From Arcicella gelida (lineage in GTDB: Bacteria; Bacteroidota; Bacteroidia; Cytophagales; Spirosomataceae), in the NCBI RefSeq assembly GCF_034931025.1, contig NZ_JAYGIL010000006.1:154284-218283 (forward strand): 64,000 bases of DNA. The letters are read 5' to 3'. This document shows, one piece after another, positions 22,991 to 32,688 of this stretch. The notes beneath the pieces were generated by a model that had not been told where the DNA came from, made no database searches, and saw nothing but the letters and a program-made list of their open reading frames with translations. Every line of letters begins with the position of its first letter. Positions within the stretch are counted from its first letter, which is position 1. Both the position numbers and the translations under genes were made by a program.

Positions 22991-25249
22991 ATGCGATATT
23001 TTTACGCTTTGGGTTTACTTTTTTGTTTTAGCAACCTCATTCAAGCACAAGAAATTTTCTTGCCAGATTCTATCAAAAAACAAACACAAGCTGTTCGTAT
23101 TGACCATTCTATCAAAATTGACGGAAAATTAGAAGAATCTGCGTGGAGTACAGCAAATCCAATTACCAATTTTGTACAAGTTGAGCCTTTTCAAAAACAA
23201 AAGGCTTCACAAAAATCTGTGTTCAAATTATTATATAATAAAGATTACTTGTACATCGCCGCCGTTTTGCATGAACCCTTGGGCAAAAAAGCATTGCGTG
23301 TGACGAATCTTCAACGGGATTTTGAATATGGTAGAAGTGACCAAATCGGTATTTCAATTGATGGATTTAACGACGAACGAAATGCCATGATTTTCATGAC
23401 CAATCCTTATGGCTCACAAAGAGATTTATTGGCTTTCGACGACCAAGTTTTTGATGAAGATTGGGATGGACTTTGGCGTGTGCGTACTTCCAGAACAGAC
23501 ACCGCTTGGATAGCGGAGTTTTCAATTCCTTGGCAAACATTGAGATACCAACGAAGTTCCGATTTTAATACTTGGGGCATTAATTTTTTTAGAATGCGAA
23601 GAATGACCAACGAACAAACGATTTGGTCGGCTTTACCACGTTCATTTACGCCTGCTAGAATGCAATATGCTGGAAAATTGTCCAATATTTCACCGCCACC
23701 ACCAAAAGCAAATATTAGATTTCAGCCATATTTGTTAATTTCCGAAGATAGATACGACGGCTCTGAGTTTTATGACCAAAAGAATGGTTCTAAAGTAAAA
23801 ATGGGTGGCGAAATAAAATGGGCAATTACCCCAAATACTGTTCTTGATTTAACATATAATACAGATTTTGCCCAAGCCGATGCCGACAGACAAGTCAATA
23901 ATCTTTCAAGATTATCGGTTTTCTTTCCTGAACGACGTCAATTTTTCTTGGAAAATGCCTCTCTTTTTGCAGCAGGATTGAGTCCAATTGAAGAATATTT
24001 TGGTGGTCAGCAACGTATTCAGCCATTTTTTAGCAGAAGAATCGGCTTAGATGCTGAGGGCAATCCTGTGCCAATTGTTTTGGGAGCAAGAATCGTAAAC
24101 CGTTCTACCAAAAGCAATACTGGTTTTATGTATGTTCGCCAAAAAGGCAATGAAATTAATAGTGCTACGGATTTCTTGGTTGGTCGTTACTCTCAAAATA
24201 TTGGAAAACAAAACCGAATAGGTGGAATTGCTACTTTGAAAAACGATAGCGACCATGCCAATATCACCGCTTCGGCAGATGGTTTTTTCCGTATCAACGA
24301 AAGTACAAGTATCAATACGATGGCAATGACGTCTAAATCTACCAATGAAAATTCGACAGGTTTGGCGGCACATTATCAGTTATCACACAGAGGAATTGAT
24401 TGGATGTACTGGCTGACACAAAACGTTAATAACAAAGCTTTTAATCCTGAAATGGGCTTTGTGTCTCGTCCAGATGTAATTGAAAATTCAGCGGGTTTTT
24501 ATTGGCTGAATCGTGGAAAATGGCTTCCAAAATTTGTAAGAGCCTTTGAGCCAGGTGGTTATTATCTAAATTATTATTCTACAACCACAGGAAAACTCAT
24601 TGAACAACAATGGAATACCAATCCAATTTGGTTTACCCTACAAAATGGCGGCGGTTTTGGCGTATTGACAAATCACTTCTATCAATTGATTGATTATGCC
24701 GATGGTAGCGATACTCTATCGTTTTTTAATGTACCTATCCAAGGTGGAAAATTCAAATACGACCGCTTCATGATTGTTGGCGAAACCGACGCTTCAAAGA
24801 AAGTTTCACTTTCGATGAACGTTGACTTTGGGAAATATTATAATGGCTCTTTAACTACTTTTTCAAGTACATTTAGGTTTGCTCCTATTCCGCATATTTC
24901 AATGGAAGCACGTTTTACCAATAATAGTTATAGCAATTTAGGCGTCGATAAAGCCGCTGGTAATAATCAATTATATACCATTTCTGGAAGATTCGCACTG
25001 AATCCAAGAGTACAATTAATTGGCTTTTATCAGCATAATTCTATCAGTGACTTTGATGTTTGGAATGTGCGTTTTTCTTGGGAATACCAACCTTTGTCGT
25101 TTTTGTACTTGGTGTTTAATCAGCGAGGTTTTAATGATTTCCAAACGCAACTTTCAAATGATGGTTTAACCAGAATCAGAACGAATCAACTGGCTCGTCA
25201 ACATGAATTACATTTAATTGCCAAACTTTCGTATTTAAAACAATTTTAG
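22991..25249 (+). CDS. DUF5916 outer-membrane protein with CBM9-like N-terminal domain
   Basis: A 752-residue secreted protein from the ATG at 22991 (signal peptide ending near IQAQE). The N-terminal domain, IKIDGKLEESAWSTANPITNFVQ through about residue 215, is the carbohydrate-binding-module-9-like domain that heads DUF5916 proteins. The rest is a beta-barrel-like DUF5916 region rich in aromatic strands, with FFPERRQFFLENA as a typical segment. The open frame extends upstream to 22922 but would lack the signal peptide at its head. Function in the family is unproven; surface-associated uptake or hydrolysis is guessed. Confidence 0.9.
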   Translation: MRYFYALGLLFCFSNLIQAQEIFLPDSIKKQTQAVRIDHSIKIDGKLEESAWSTANPITNFVQVEPFQKQKASQKSVFKLLYNKDYLYIAAVLHEPLGKKALRVTNLQRDFEYGRSDQIGISIDGFNDERNAMIFMTNPYGSQRDLLAFDDQVFDEDWDGLWRVRTSRTDTAWIAEFSIPWQTLRYQRSSDFNTWGINFFRMRRMTNEQTIWSALPRSFTPARMQYAGKLSNISPPPPKANIRFQPYLLISEDRYDGSEFYDQKNGSKVKMGGEIKWAITPNTVLDLTYNTDFAQADADRQVNNLSRLSVFFPERRQFFLENASLFAAGLSPIEEYFGGQQRIQPFFSRRIGLDAEGNPVPIVLGARIVNRSTKSNTGFMYVRQKGNEINSATDFLVGRYSQNIGKQNRIGGIATLKNDSDHANITASADGFFRINESTSINTMAMTSKSTNENSTGLAAHYQLSHRGIDWMYWLTQNVNNKAFNPEMGFVSRPDVIENSAGFYWLNRGKWLPKFVRAFEPGGYYLNYYSTTTGKLIEQQWNTNPIWFTLQNGGGFGVLTNHFYQLIDYADGSDTLSFFNVPIQGGKFKYDRFMIVGETDASKKVSLSMNVDFGKYYNGSLTTFSSTFRFAPIPHISMEARFTNNSYSNLGVDKAAGNNQLYTISGRFALNPRVQLIGFYQHNSISDFDVWNVRFSWEYQPLSFLYLVFNQRGFNDFQTQLSNDGLTRIRTNQLARQHELHLIAKLSYLKQF

Positions 25250-25269
25250 TTTTTACTGGTTTTGGCAAT

Positions 25270-25656
25270 ATGAACAGAGATAAAGATTTACAACAATTAA
25301 GACCAATTATTCATTTTGAAATACAAGCTGAAAGCGAAGTAGAGCGATTTCAAAATATAGTTTTAAGACCGATTCTGAAATTACAAAATGATTTGTTGAT
25401 TCAAGTTTTTATTCAATATTGTCATCAACGAAAAGGGTTATTTTTCAAGCTTTCTGACAAAGATAAATCACTTTACATCGACCAGTCTATCAGAAAAGAC
25501 ATGAAATTTAAGCATTATTTAGAAGGAATTATCGCAGGACATTTCACCCTTGAAGAGTATCAACTTTTCTTACAAAACGAAGAAGAATTGACCAAAAGAA
25601 TGATTCATTTATTGATTCAAAGATTACAAAGTCAACTTCTTTTATTAACTAAGTAA
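25270..25656 (+). CDS. Conserved Bacteroidota protein (often labelled glyoxalase)
   Basis: A 128-residue helical protein, 20 bases after DUF5916 and likely cotranscribed. The segment ERFQNIVLRPILKLQNDLLIQVF is typical of a small conserved family in this phylum that databases often name glyoxalase without evidence. No metal-binding glyoxalase motif is visible. Its 3' end overlaps the convergent EamA gene by 25 bases. Confidence 0.75.
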   Translation: MNRDKDLQQLRPIIHFEIQAESEVERFQNIVLRPILKLQNDLLIQVFIQYCHQRKGLFFKLSDKDKSLYIDQSIRKDMKFKHYLEGIIAGHFTLEEYQLFLQNEEELTKRMIHLLIQRLQSQLLLLTK

Positions 25657-26534
25657 ATACCGAACAGTACTATCATTCCGCCAATGAGCTGTTCGGTTCT
25701 TAGTACTTCTTTCAATAGAAAAAAAGAAATTACCGCTGTAAGTACTGGTTGAATTAATAATGTTGGCGAAACAATAGCTGCAGGAATAAAACCCAAAGCA
25801 TAATTAATACAAAGCCAACCAGCCAAATGGCAAATGATACCTGAACCAACAAAGGCAATCCACGTTTTTTGATTGAAGTGAATCATTTCTAAATCTTGTT
25901 GCCAACAAGTCAGCAAAGAAAAAAACAAACAAGCCAATAAAGACCAAGCCATAAAATTAACGGTATCTACTTTTCCTCTGATTCGTTGCGTTATCAGCAT
26001 ATAGCCCGCATAAAAAACAGCAGCACTTATCGCCATTAAATGACCAAAACCTACGCCTGAATTTTGTAAAATATCTTTTCCTGCAACCAGAAAAACACCC
26101 AACATTGCTACAGTAAGTCCAATCCAATAGATTTTGGGTAGTTTCTTTTTGAAGAAAATCAATGTTCCTAAACCCACAAAAACTGAAGCATTATTGGCTA
26201 ACAATGTAGAAACCGAAGCAGAAGTACGAAGAATAGAAAGATTCCAGAGGCTCATATCAGCTACAAACAAAAAACCTGCAACGATAATGAGTAATAATGT
26301 TTTGCCATCAGGCATTTTAATGCCTTTAAAAAACCAAATAGGTAATAAACCCAAAAAACAAAAAAAGTAACGATAAAAACCAGAAGTGAGGGCTGGTGCA
26401 TCCGCCATTTTCACAAAAATTGCTGACCAAGCAATGCAAAAAACACCCAATAATAAATATAGATAGGCTTTAAGCGGAATTTCGGAATCTTGAGTTTTCA
26501 AAATATTGTTGATAACGTATGAAGAATATTTCAA
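25632..26534 (-). CDS. EamA-family (DMT) transporter
   Basis: A 300-residue membrane protein with ten hydrophobic segments in two halves, each with an EamA pattern (AIFVKMADAPALTSGFYRYFF in the first half and AAIVSPTLLIQPVLTAVISF in the second). Drug/metabolite transporters of this type export small metabolites or amino acids; the substrate is unknown. It is convergent with, and overlaps, the 128-residue gene. Confidence 0.88.
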   Translation of the reverse strand: MKYSSYVINNILKTQDSEIPLKAYLYLLLGVFCIAWSAIFVKMADAPALTSGFYRYFFCFLGLLPIWFFKGIKMPDGKTLLLIIVAGFLFVADMSLWNLSILRTSASVSTLLANNASVFVGLGTLIFFKKKLPKIYWIGLTVAMLGVFLVAGKDILQNSGVGFGHLMAISAAVFYAGYMLITQRIRGKVDTVNFMAWSLLACLFFSLLTCWQQDLEMIHFNQKTWIAFVGSGIICHLAGWLCINYALGFIPAAIVSPTLLIQPVLTAVISFFLLKEVLRTEQLIGGMIVLFGIYLVNKRS

Positions 26535-26638
26535 AATTACCGAAATTGTTCATTATTTACTTAGAAGTAACGATTCTTAATCAACTAACAATAGAAAACT
26601 AGGCGTTTTAACCCAAAAAAACACTCCATAAAATACTA

Positions 26639-27277
26639 ATGACAGAAAAACAACTCTTTGAAATCCTTAAACAAAAAGAATCTACCACGCTAGAATATAA
26701 AAGTAGAATTGATAGTCCTTATAAAATTGCACGTACTTTGGCTGCTTTTGCCAATACTTCTGGCGGGCAATTAATTGTTGGAGTAAACGATGATAAATCG
26801 ATAAAAGGTTGTTCTGAAATAGAAGAAATGACCAAAATTATTCACGCAGCGAACGAGTTAGTCGTTCCTCCTATTGATATTATCTATTCTTCAGTAAAGG
26901 TTGAAGGCAAACACAATGTTTTGATTATCAACATTAAAGAAGCAGAAAACAAACCTTACGAGACTTTAGACGAGCAGCAAAATCGTACCGTCTATGTAAG
27001 AGCAAATGACGAAACGACGCCTGTAACCAAAGAAATGTCGCAAGTGATGGTTAAGGCAGAAAAGGACATCGACAAGCAAATATTGGAACAACCCAATGTG
27101 AAATACTTGATTACTTATCTGAAAAAAAATACTAAAATTACGGCAAAAGAGTATGCCAAATTGGTGAATATTTCTGCTTATAGAGCGACCAAATTATTAG
27201 AAGCACTTACTTATGCAAGTATTTTGTTGATGCTGTCGAGACAAAAACCAACACAATTTGTACTTCGAAAATGGTGA
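26639..27277 (+). CDS. AlbA_2 (Schlafen-type) putative DNA-binding protein
   Basis: A 212-residue protein. The N-terminal 130 residues match the AlbA_2 domain: ESTTLEYKSRID, ARTLAAFANTSGGQLIVGVNDD and VYVRANDETTPVTKE. The C-terminal part has a winged-helix look (ITAKEYAKLVNISAYRATKLLEAL). Such proteins are predicted ATP- or nucleic-acid-binding regulators. It is a stand-alone gene followed by word-like repeats. Confidence 0.82.
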   Translation: MTEKQLFEILKQKESTTLEYKSRIDSPYKIARTLAAFANTSGGQLIVGVNDDKSIKGCSEIEEMTKIIHAANELVVPPIDIIYSSVKVEGKHNVLIINIKEAENKPYETLDEQQNRTVYVRANDETTPVTKEMSQVMVKAEKDIDKQILEQPNVKYLITYLKKNTKITAKEYAKLVNISAYRATKLLEALTYASILLMLSRQKPTQFVLRKW

Positions 27278-27278
27278 T

Positions 27279-27450
27279 TGGCTATGGCTGTCGGATTTCG
27301 GATTTCAGCTTTCGGATGTCGGACATCATATTATTTAAAATACTATGAAATTGGAAACTGATAACAGATATTTAAAAGCCAAAAACTGAAAGCTGATGTC
27401 TGAAAGCCGAATGCTGAAATCCAACATCCGAAATCACAAATCCTAAATCT
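27279..27450. repeat. Word-like repeat pair forming a long imperfect inverted repeat
   Basis: Around 27290-27330 the strand carries variants of tcggatttcagctttcgg. Around 27388-27450 it carries the complementary words (ctgaaagccgaatgctgaaatcc). The two blocks could pair over roughly 40-50 bases with mismatches. They separate the convergent AlbA_2 and LacI genes and might aid termination. Confidence 0.55.
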
Positions 27451-28462
27451 AATGCACCACCAATTCAGTACCAATAATAATTTCTTCTGGAATTAGCTTT
27501 TTGTCTTGCTTTGCTTCAATGATTTTTAATAACAAAAGAGCGGCTTGTTCGCCCATTTTATAGGCAAATTGTTCTACCGAAGCCATCGGCGGATTATCCA
27601 AATAAGCCGTAATTGGCAAATTGGCAAAGCTTACAAAATGAATATCAGTATTGGGAATAATTCCTTTTTGTCGGCAACTTTGCATCGCAAATAATGCTAC
27701 ATAATCATTGAAACAGAGTACAGCTTGCGGTTGTTCTGGCAAAGTCATTAACTCCTCCATTTTCTTAAAAGTATCTTCTTTAGTTAAATCTGTTGATTTG
27801 ATATATTGTTGAAAAATGGGTAAACTCAACGATTTTAAGGCTTTCCAATAACCTTCCAAACGTTCGTTAGAAATCTCTAAATTAGATGGTCCGTTCAAAA
27901 TAGCGATTTTTGTAATTCCTTTTTTGGCTAGAAAAGAAGTCGCTTCAAAAGCAGCTTCTACAATATTCCCTCTTACTTTATTGACGGCTACATCTTTGGG
28001 AACTCTATCAAAAAATACCAGCGGAATTCCATAGTTTTCTAATTCTTTAAAAGAGTAATATTGTGTAGTTTCAGCAGAAATAGAGGCAATTACTCCATCT
28101 ACACGACTACTGATAAAAGATTTAATCGCTCTATTTTCTCGCTCTAATTTATCTCTCGACTGACTGATGACAACATTGTAACCTTTTGCACTAATCACGT
28201 CTTCGATACCCGTAATTGCCTGAGAAAAAAACTCTTCTTGTAGATGTGGAAAAACCACGCCAACCGTATAAGTTTTGTTTTTTCTTAATAAAATCGCTGC
28301 GGGATTCGGTACATAATTCAATCTTTTGGCTACTTCAAAAACCTGTTCTTTAGTTTTAAGACCAATCCGAGGATGATTCTGCAAAGCCCTCGACACCGTA
28401 GAAATAGCGATTCCCAATTCTTGAGCAATATCTTTTATCGTTACCTGACTTTTCTGCATCAT
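27449..28462 (-). CDS. LacI-family transcriptional regulator
   Basis: A 337-residue protein. The helix-turn-helix and hinge are at 6-60 (VTIKDIAQELGIAISTVSRAL, then LNYVPNPAA) and a periplasmic-binding-type sugar domain follows. It is divergent from galK-galT with a palindrome in the shared upstream region, so control of galactose genes and itself is likely. The ligand is inferred to be galactose or a galactoside. Confidence 0.92.
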   Translation of the reverse strand: MMQKSQVTIKDIAQELGIAISTVSRALQNHPRIGLKTKEQVFEVAKRLNYVPNPAAILLRKNKTYTVGVVFPHLQEEFFSQAITGIEDVISAKGYNVVISQSRDKLERENRAIKSFISSRVDGVIASISAETTQYYSFKELENYGIPLVFFDRVPKDVAVNKVRGNIVEAAFEATSFLAKKGITKIAILNGPSNLEISNERLEGYWKALKSLSLPIFQQYIKSTDLTKEDTFKKMEELMTLPEQPQAVLCFNDYVALFAMQSCRQKGIIPNTDIHFVSFANLPITAYLDNPPMASVEQFAYKMGEQAALLLLKIIEAKQDKKLIPEEIIIGTELVVH

Positions 28463-28513
28463 CTAAACCGTTGAATTTGTAAAATTAAGGATATTTTGGA
28501 AGTTTGTGCAAAA

Positions 28514-28525
28514 TTTGCGCAAATG
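28514..28525. promoter_or_regulatory. LacI-type operator palindrome
   Basis: Perfect 12-bp palindrome atttgcgcaaat with a central CG, the usual form of LacI/GalR operators, located 52 bases upstream of the LacI-gene start and 131 before galK. Confidence 0.6.
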
Positions 28526-28655
28526 TTTGTATTCATGTTTCAAGCCTATTTTTTGGTAATTTTCTGGTAAAATTCATCATCAAGACAAGAAAGATTGAAT
28601 GAAAATTTCTAAAAAATATCGTCCTTTGAATTCTAATTTAATCTTACGCTCATAA

Positions 28656-29807
28656 ATGTATCCAGAAAATATCATTGCCAAATTTCAAGAACAATTTTCA
28701 AAAGAAGCTTCTTTAGTCGTTCGTGCTCCAGGACGAATCAACCTTATCGGCGAACATACCGATTATAACGATGGTTTCGTATTGCCTGCCGCCATCGACA
28801 AAGCGATTTACTTTGCCATTTCTCCCCGTGAAGATGAAAATTGTAATATTTATGCTTACGATTTAGAAAGTAGCGATACTTTCAGCATTTCAACGATTCA
28901 AAAATCTGATAAAAGTTGGGCGAACTATTTGATTGGCGTTGTGGATGAACTACAAAAAGCGGGACAAAAAGTAAAAGGTTTTGACTTAGTTTTCGGAGGT
29001 GATATTCCTTTAGGTGCTGGCGTTTCTTCTTCGGCTGCCGTAGAAACTGGTTTAGCTTTTGCCCTAAACCAACTTTATGATTTAGGTTTGGAAACGATGC
29101 AAATGGTGAAAATTGGGAAAGCTGCTGAAAATAATTTCGTTGGTGTAAACTGTGGCATTATGGACCAGTTTGCTTCAATGTTCGGCAAAAAAGACGCTGT
29201 AATTCGCTTGGATTGTAGAAGTTTAGAATATCAACATTTTCCTTTGTCTTTGCCAAATCATACTATAATTCTTTGTAATTCTGGCGTAAAACATTCTTTG
29301 GGCGATTCTGAATACAATACTCGTAGATTGGAATGTGAAGAAGGTTTGAGAATCTTGGGCGAAATTTATCCTAATGTAAAAAGCTTTAGAGATTTAACTT
29401 TAACGATGGTGGAAGAAGCCAAAGCGAGCCTTTTAGAAAATGTTTATAAGCGTTGTGTGTATGTGGTGGGCGAAATCGACAGAGTAATTGTAGCTTGCGA
29501 AGCACTTGAACAAAATGATTTGGCAACTTTCGGTAAAAAAATGTACGAAACCCATGATGGACTGCAACATAATTATGCCGTTTCTTGTGAAGAATTAGAC
29601 TTTTTGGTCGACCAAACACGTGAAGATGATGCTGTAGTTGGTTCAAGAATGATGGGCGGAGGTTTTGGTGGTTGTTCAATCAACATTGTTGAAAAAAGTA
29701 AAGCTGAGGCTTTCCTGAACAGAATCAAAAAAGCATATCAAGCAAAATATCAAAAAGACTTAGTTACTTATACAGTAGCATTAACGAACGGAACGGAAAT
29801 TATTTAA
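28656..29807 (+). CDS. galK: Galactokinase
   Basis: A 383-residue GHMP kinase that phosphorylates galactose at C1 (Leloir pathway, cytoplasm). The galactokinase signature GRINLIGEHTDYNDGFVLPAAID starts near residue 26, given here in two overlapping parts: GRINLIGEHTDYNDG and GFVLPAAID. GAGVSSSAAVE is the ATP-binding loop and GGGFGGCSI the third motif. Length is standard. It is followed by galT after a repeat-filled gap. Confidence 0.96.
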   Translation: MYPENIIAKFQEQFSKEASLVVRAPGRINLIGEHTDYNDGFVLPAAIDKAIYFAISPREDENCNIYAYDLESSDTFSISTIQKSDKSWANYLIGVVDELQKAGQKVKGFDLVFGGDIPLGAGVSSSAAVETGLAFALNQLYDLGLETMQMVKIGKAAENNFVGVNCGIMDQFASMFGKKDAVIRLDCRSLEYQHFPLSLPNHTIILCNSGVKHSLGDSEYNTRRLECEEGLRILGEIYPNVKSFRDLTLTMVEEAKASLLENVYKRCVYVVGEIDRVIVACEALEQNDLATFGKKMYETHDGLQHNYAVSCEELDFLVDQTREDDAVVGSRMMGGGFGGCSINIVEKSKAEAFLNRIKKAYQAKYQKDLVTYTVALTNGTEII

Positions 29808-29817
29808 TTGGTTGTAG

Positions 29818-29942
29818 CAATGAGCTTTGAGTTATGAGTTATGAGTTATGAGTTATGAGATTTTCAAAACACTTCTGTAAAATCTCATAGCTCATAGCTT
29901 ACAGCTTACAGCCTACAGCTTACAGCTTACAGCCTACATCAA
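29818..29942. repeat. gagttatgag / cttacagc word repeats between galK and galT
   Basis: Four near-copies of gagttatgag are followed, after an A/T centre, by ctcatagc and repeated cttacagc words. The two halves are partly complementary and could fold back. The block fills the gap between two genes expected to be cotranscribed. Confidence 0.6.
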
Positions 29943-29947
29943 AAACA

Positions 29948-30991
29948 ATGAATCCAATTTTTGAAGAACATCCTCATAGAAGATATAATCCGCTGACAGA
30001 CAGCTGGGTATTAGTTTCGCCACATCGTGCAAAACGTCCGTGGCAAGGACAAGTAGAAAAAGTAGCTGGCGACGACCGCCCTGCTTATGATGAAACTTGT
30101 TATTTATGTCCGACCAACACTCGCATGAATGGCGAAATAAATCCAGATTACCAAGACGTTTATATTTTCAATAACGATTTTGCTGCCTTGTTGGAAGATA
30201 CTCCTCCGCACAGTTTTGAAGAAGACGAACTTTTCAAGGCAGAAACAGAAAGAGGTTTGGGTAGAGTAATCTGTTTTTCTCCTCGCCATGATTTGACCGT
30301 TCCAGAAATGGAAGAATCTGCCATTAGAAAAGTAGTGGACGCTTGGGTTGATGAGTATTTGACGCTTGGCGGAAAAGACTTTATCAATTACGTTCAGATT
30401 TTCGAGAACAAAGGTTTTGTAATGGGTTGCTCGAATCCGCATCCACACGGGCAAATTTGGGCTTCATCCTCAATCCCAGACGAACCGATGAAGAAGCAAA
30501 TTGCACAATTGAAGTATTGGCAGAAAAATCAACGCTCTTTATTGGCTGATTATATCGAAAAAGAATTAAGCAAACAAGAAAGAGTATTGTTCGAAAATGA
30601 GCATTTTGTAGCCTTAGTACCTTATTGGGCAGTTTGGCCTTTTGAAACGATGATTGTTCCGAAGCGAAAAATGGCAAGAATTTCGGACATGACTGATGCA
30701 GAAAAAGACGCTTTTGCGAATGCTTATAAAAGATTGACTGTGCGTTATGATAATCTTTTTGAAACCTCTTTCCCCTACTCTGCTGGTGTTCATCAAGCTC
30801 CAACAGACGGCGAAGCACATGACGAATGGCATTGGCATTTTGTATTTTATCCGCCATTGTTGCGTTCGGCGACTGTCAAGAAATTTATGGTAGGTTACGA
30901 AATGTTAGCCAATCCACAAAGAGACATCACGGCAGAAAAAAGTGCAGCAGTATTGAGAGCATTATCAGAAGTACATTATAAAACCAAGTAA
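29948..30991 (+). CDS. galT: Galactose-1-phosphate uridylyltransferase
   Basis: A 347-residue HIT-superfamily enzyme exchanging UMP between UDP-glucose and galactose-1-phosphate. The active-site segment CSNPHPHGQIWA contains the nucleophilic HPH, a zinc-type CYLCP lies near residue 50, and HDEWHWHFVFYPPLLR is near the C-terminus. It is the second Leloir gene after galK and ends at an intrinsic terminator. The epimerase and mutarotase are not in the window. Confidence 0.95.
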   Translation: MNPIFEEHPHRRYNPLTDSWVLVSPHRAKRPWQGQVEKVAGDDRPAYDETCYLCPTNTRMNGEINPDYQDVYIFNNDFAALLEDTPPHSFEEDELFKAETERGLGRVICFSPRHDLTVPEMEESAIRKVVDAWVDEYLTLGGKDFINYVQIFENKGFVMGCSNPHPHGQIWASSSIPDEPMKKQIAQLKYWQKNQRSLLADYIEKELSKQERVLFENEHFVALVPYWAVWPFETMIVPKRKMARISDMTDAEKDAFANAYKRLTVRYDNLFETSFPYSAGVHQAPTDGEAHDEWHWHFVFYPPLLRSATVKKFMVGYEMLANPQRDITAEKSAAVLRALSEVHYKTK

Positions 30992-30996
30992 AATAG

Positions 30997-31033
30997 AAAG
31001 CTGTTCCGAATGAAGATTTAGAACAGCTTTTTT
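30997..31033 (+). terminator. Intrinsic terminator of galKT
   Basis: Arms aaagctgttc (30997-31006) and gaacagcttt (31021-31030), followed by Ts. Confidence 0.85.
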
Positions 31034-31045
31034 GTTTGTTAAATA

Positions 31046-31089
31046 ATTCACGATTTGCAAATTGCAAATCATGAATTATTGTATCTTTG
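31046..31089 (+). promoter_or_regulatory. Operator and promoter of the AbiEii-type pair
   Basis: A near-perfect inverted repeat (15-bp arms, 14 matches, one-base centre, core gatttgcaa/ttgcaaatc) spans 31046-31076. The Bacteroidota -7 box TATCTTTG lies at 31082-31089, so the repeat covers the -33 region. This is the layout of an autoregulated toxin-antitoxin promoter. Confidence 0.65.
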
Positions 31090-31115
31090 TTTTTGAAAAT
31101 ATATAATGAATTCGT

Positions 31116-31679
31116 ATGAAAAAACATAATGGAATGCGTCCACAAGATATAGTTATTATATTGGACTTAATATCTATGAAATTGTCTGATAATGAAGACA
31201 ATAAAGCATCTGAGTTACAAAATAATGGCTCATATCAAAATAAAAATATTGCATATAGTCTAAAAATGAGCGAAGCAGAGGTTTCTGAATCTTTACGAAG
31301 GTCAGAGTTTGCAGGACTAATTGCTGATATTAAAACTAAGAAAGTTAATCAAAAAGCATTCTTGGCATTTCTATTAAATGGTTTAAAATATGTTTTTCCT
31401 ACACATCCAGGAGCATTGGTTAGAGGTGTACCTACTGCACATTCTGCATTACCTCTATCCAAAAGTATCATCTCCAATGAATTATACGTCTGGGAAAATC
31501 CATCAGGTGAAGTAAGAGGTCAGTCTATTATCCCATTATATCATACAGTTCCAAATGTTGTAGAAAATAACAAAAAGCTTTATGAACTCTTAGCCTTAGT
31601 TGATGCCATCAGAACAGGTACTGCCAGAATCGTAAATATTGCTTCTCAGGAATTAGAAAAACGAATTTTATCGGTATGA
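31116..31679 (+). CDS. Putative antitoxin/regulator paired with AbiEii-type protein
   Basis: A 187-residue protein. Residues 40-75 (NKNIAYSLKMSEAEVSESLRR) look like a winged helix-turn-helix. The rest is unassigned (YVFPTHPGALVRGVPTAHSA is a conserved-looking segment). Its stop overlaps the nucleotidyltransferase start by four bases, and an operator-like repeat precedes it. By position it is the repressor/antitoxin of a type IV AbiE-like pair. It is not close enough to AbiEi for me to name it so. Confidence 0.6.
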   Translation: MKKHNGMRPQDIVIILDLISMKLSDNEDNKASELQNNGSYQNKNIAYSLKMSEAEVSESLRRSEFAGLIADIKTKKVNQKAFLAFLLNGLKYVFPTHPGALVRGVPTAHSALPLSKSIISNELYVWENPSGEVRGQSIIPLYHTVPNVVENNKKLYELLALVDAIRTGTARIVNIASQELEKRILSV

Positions 31680-32335
31680 AAAATAGTTATCACAACATTG
31701 TAAGAATAAAAGTATTAGCTGAGGCATTTAGCCATTTGACAAATAAAATCGTCTTTGTAGGAGGTGCTGTTGTTGAACTTTATTGTGACGACCCTGCCAG
31801 AGCAGAAGTACGACCTACCAATGATGTTGATGTTGTGGTGGAACTTCATAACAAAGGCTCTTATGTCATTTTAGAAGAAAAGCTACGAACGATGGGTTTC
31901 CAAAACGATGTATTTTCTGGGGTTATTTGTCGCTATATTTATCATGATATAGTTGTTGATATTATGCCTGATGATGATAATATTTTAGGGTTCACAAATA
32001 TTTGGTACAAAGAAGGATTACAAAACAGTTTAACTTATCATTTGGATGATGAGCTAAATATTCAAATTTTTCCTCTTGACTTATTTCTTGCTTCAAAATT
32101 TGAAGCATTAATATCAAACAGACATGGAGATGATTATCGCCTAAATAGTGATTTTGAAGATATTGTATATATTTTCGATAATCGTTTAAAGATTAAGGAA
32201 GAAATCATAAACTTAGAAAATGAAGTAAAAAAGTATCTACAAGTATCAATTGAAAACACTTTTGAAACGTCCTTACATAGAAGAAGAAATATCTTCAAAT
32301 TTGGAATCATCAAGTTCTACAACCAGAACAAGTAG
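31676..32335 (+). CDS. AbiEii/AbiGii-type nucleotidyltransferase (putative toxin)
   Basis: A 219-residue protein with a minimal nucleotidyltransferase motif: IVFVGGAVVELY with GG at 29-30, TNDVDVVVE with D50 and D52, and a third Asp in VVDIMPDD. The helix SKFEALISNRHGDDYRLNSDF follows, here cited in parts SKFEALISNR and DDYRLNSDF, as in AbiEii-type proteins. Such toxins add nucleotides to RNA or tRNA and slow growth during phage infection. Coupled to the upstream HTH gene. Confidence 0.75.
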   Translation: MKNSYHNIVRIKVLAEAFSHLTNKIVFVGGAVVELYCDDPARAEVRPTNDVDVVVELHNKGSYVILEEKLRTMGFQNDVFSGVICRYIYHDIVVDIMPDDDNILGFTNIWYKEGLQNSLTYHLDDELNIQIFPLDLFLASKFEALISNRHGDDYRLNSDFEDIVYIFDNRLKIKEEIINLENEVKKYLQVSIENTFETSLHRRRNIFKFGIIKFYNQNK

Positions 32336-32471
32336 AATATTATCCATTTGGCAATCAATAATTCGCTGAAAACACAGAAAATTTGCTCATTTATTTTTCA
32401 GAATCAATCTATTTCCTTAACCTTACTTTATTACAAAAACTAACACATTAATCGCTTAATGATATAATATT

Positions 32472-32641
32472 ATGGATTTGCCCTTAAAAGTAAAAGACAG
32501 CGAAGCGATATTTTATAGGAATTACTTACCAAATTTGACTTAGTAAGTATCAAAGAAACTCAGGATGCTAAAGTTTTAGAAAGTTTAAATAGCAACATCA
32601 AACAAAGAAAGGGGAAGTACGAAAAAACCTTATTATTTTAA
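32472..32641 (+). pseudogene. Frameshifted small gene remnant
   Basis: An ATG-led frame of 23 codons (MDLPLKVKDSEAIFYRNYLP) runs to a stop. A second frame from 32531 continues KFDLVSIKETQDAKVLESLN to a TAA at 32641. Joined by one shift they make a plausible protein of about 55 residues. It is the only coding-like signal in the 32,336-32,688 gap. Confidence 0.35.
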
Positions 32642-32688
32642 GGCTTAAAATTATCGGGCTTCTTGGTACTTCAAAACATCAACAACTC

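Noticed and set aside
23407..24373. Long minus-strand ORFs inside the DUF5916 gene
   Set aside because: Shadow frames of a clear 752-residue coding region.
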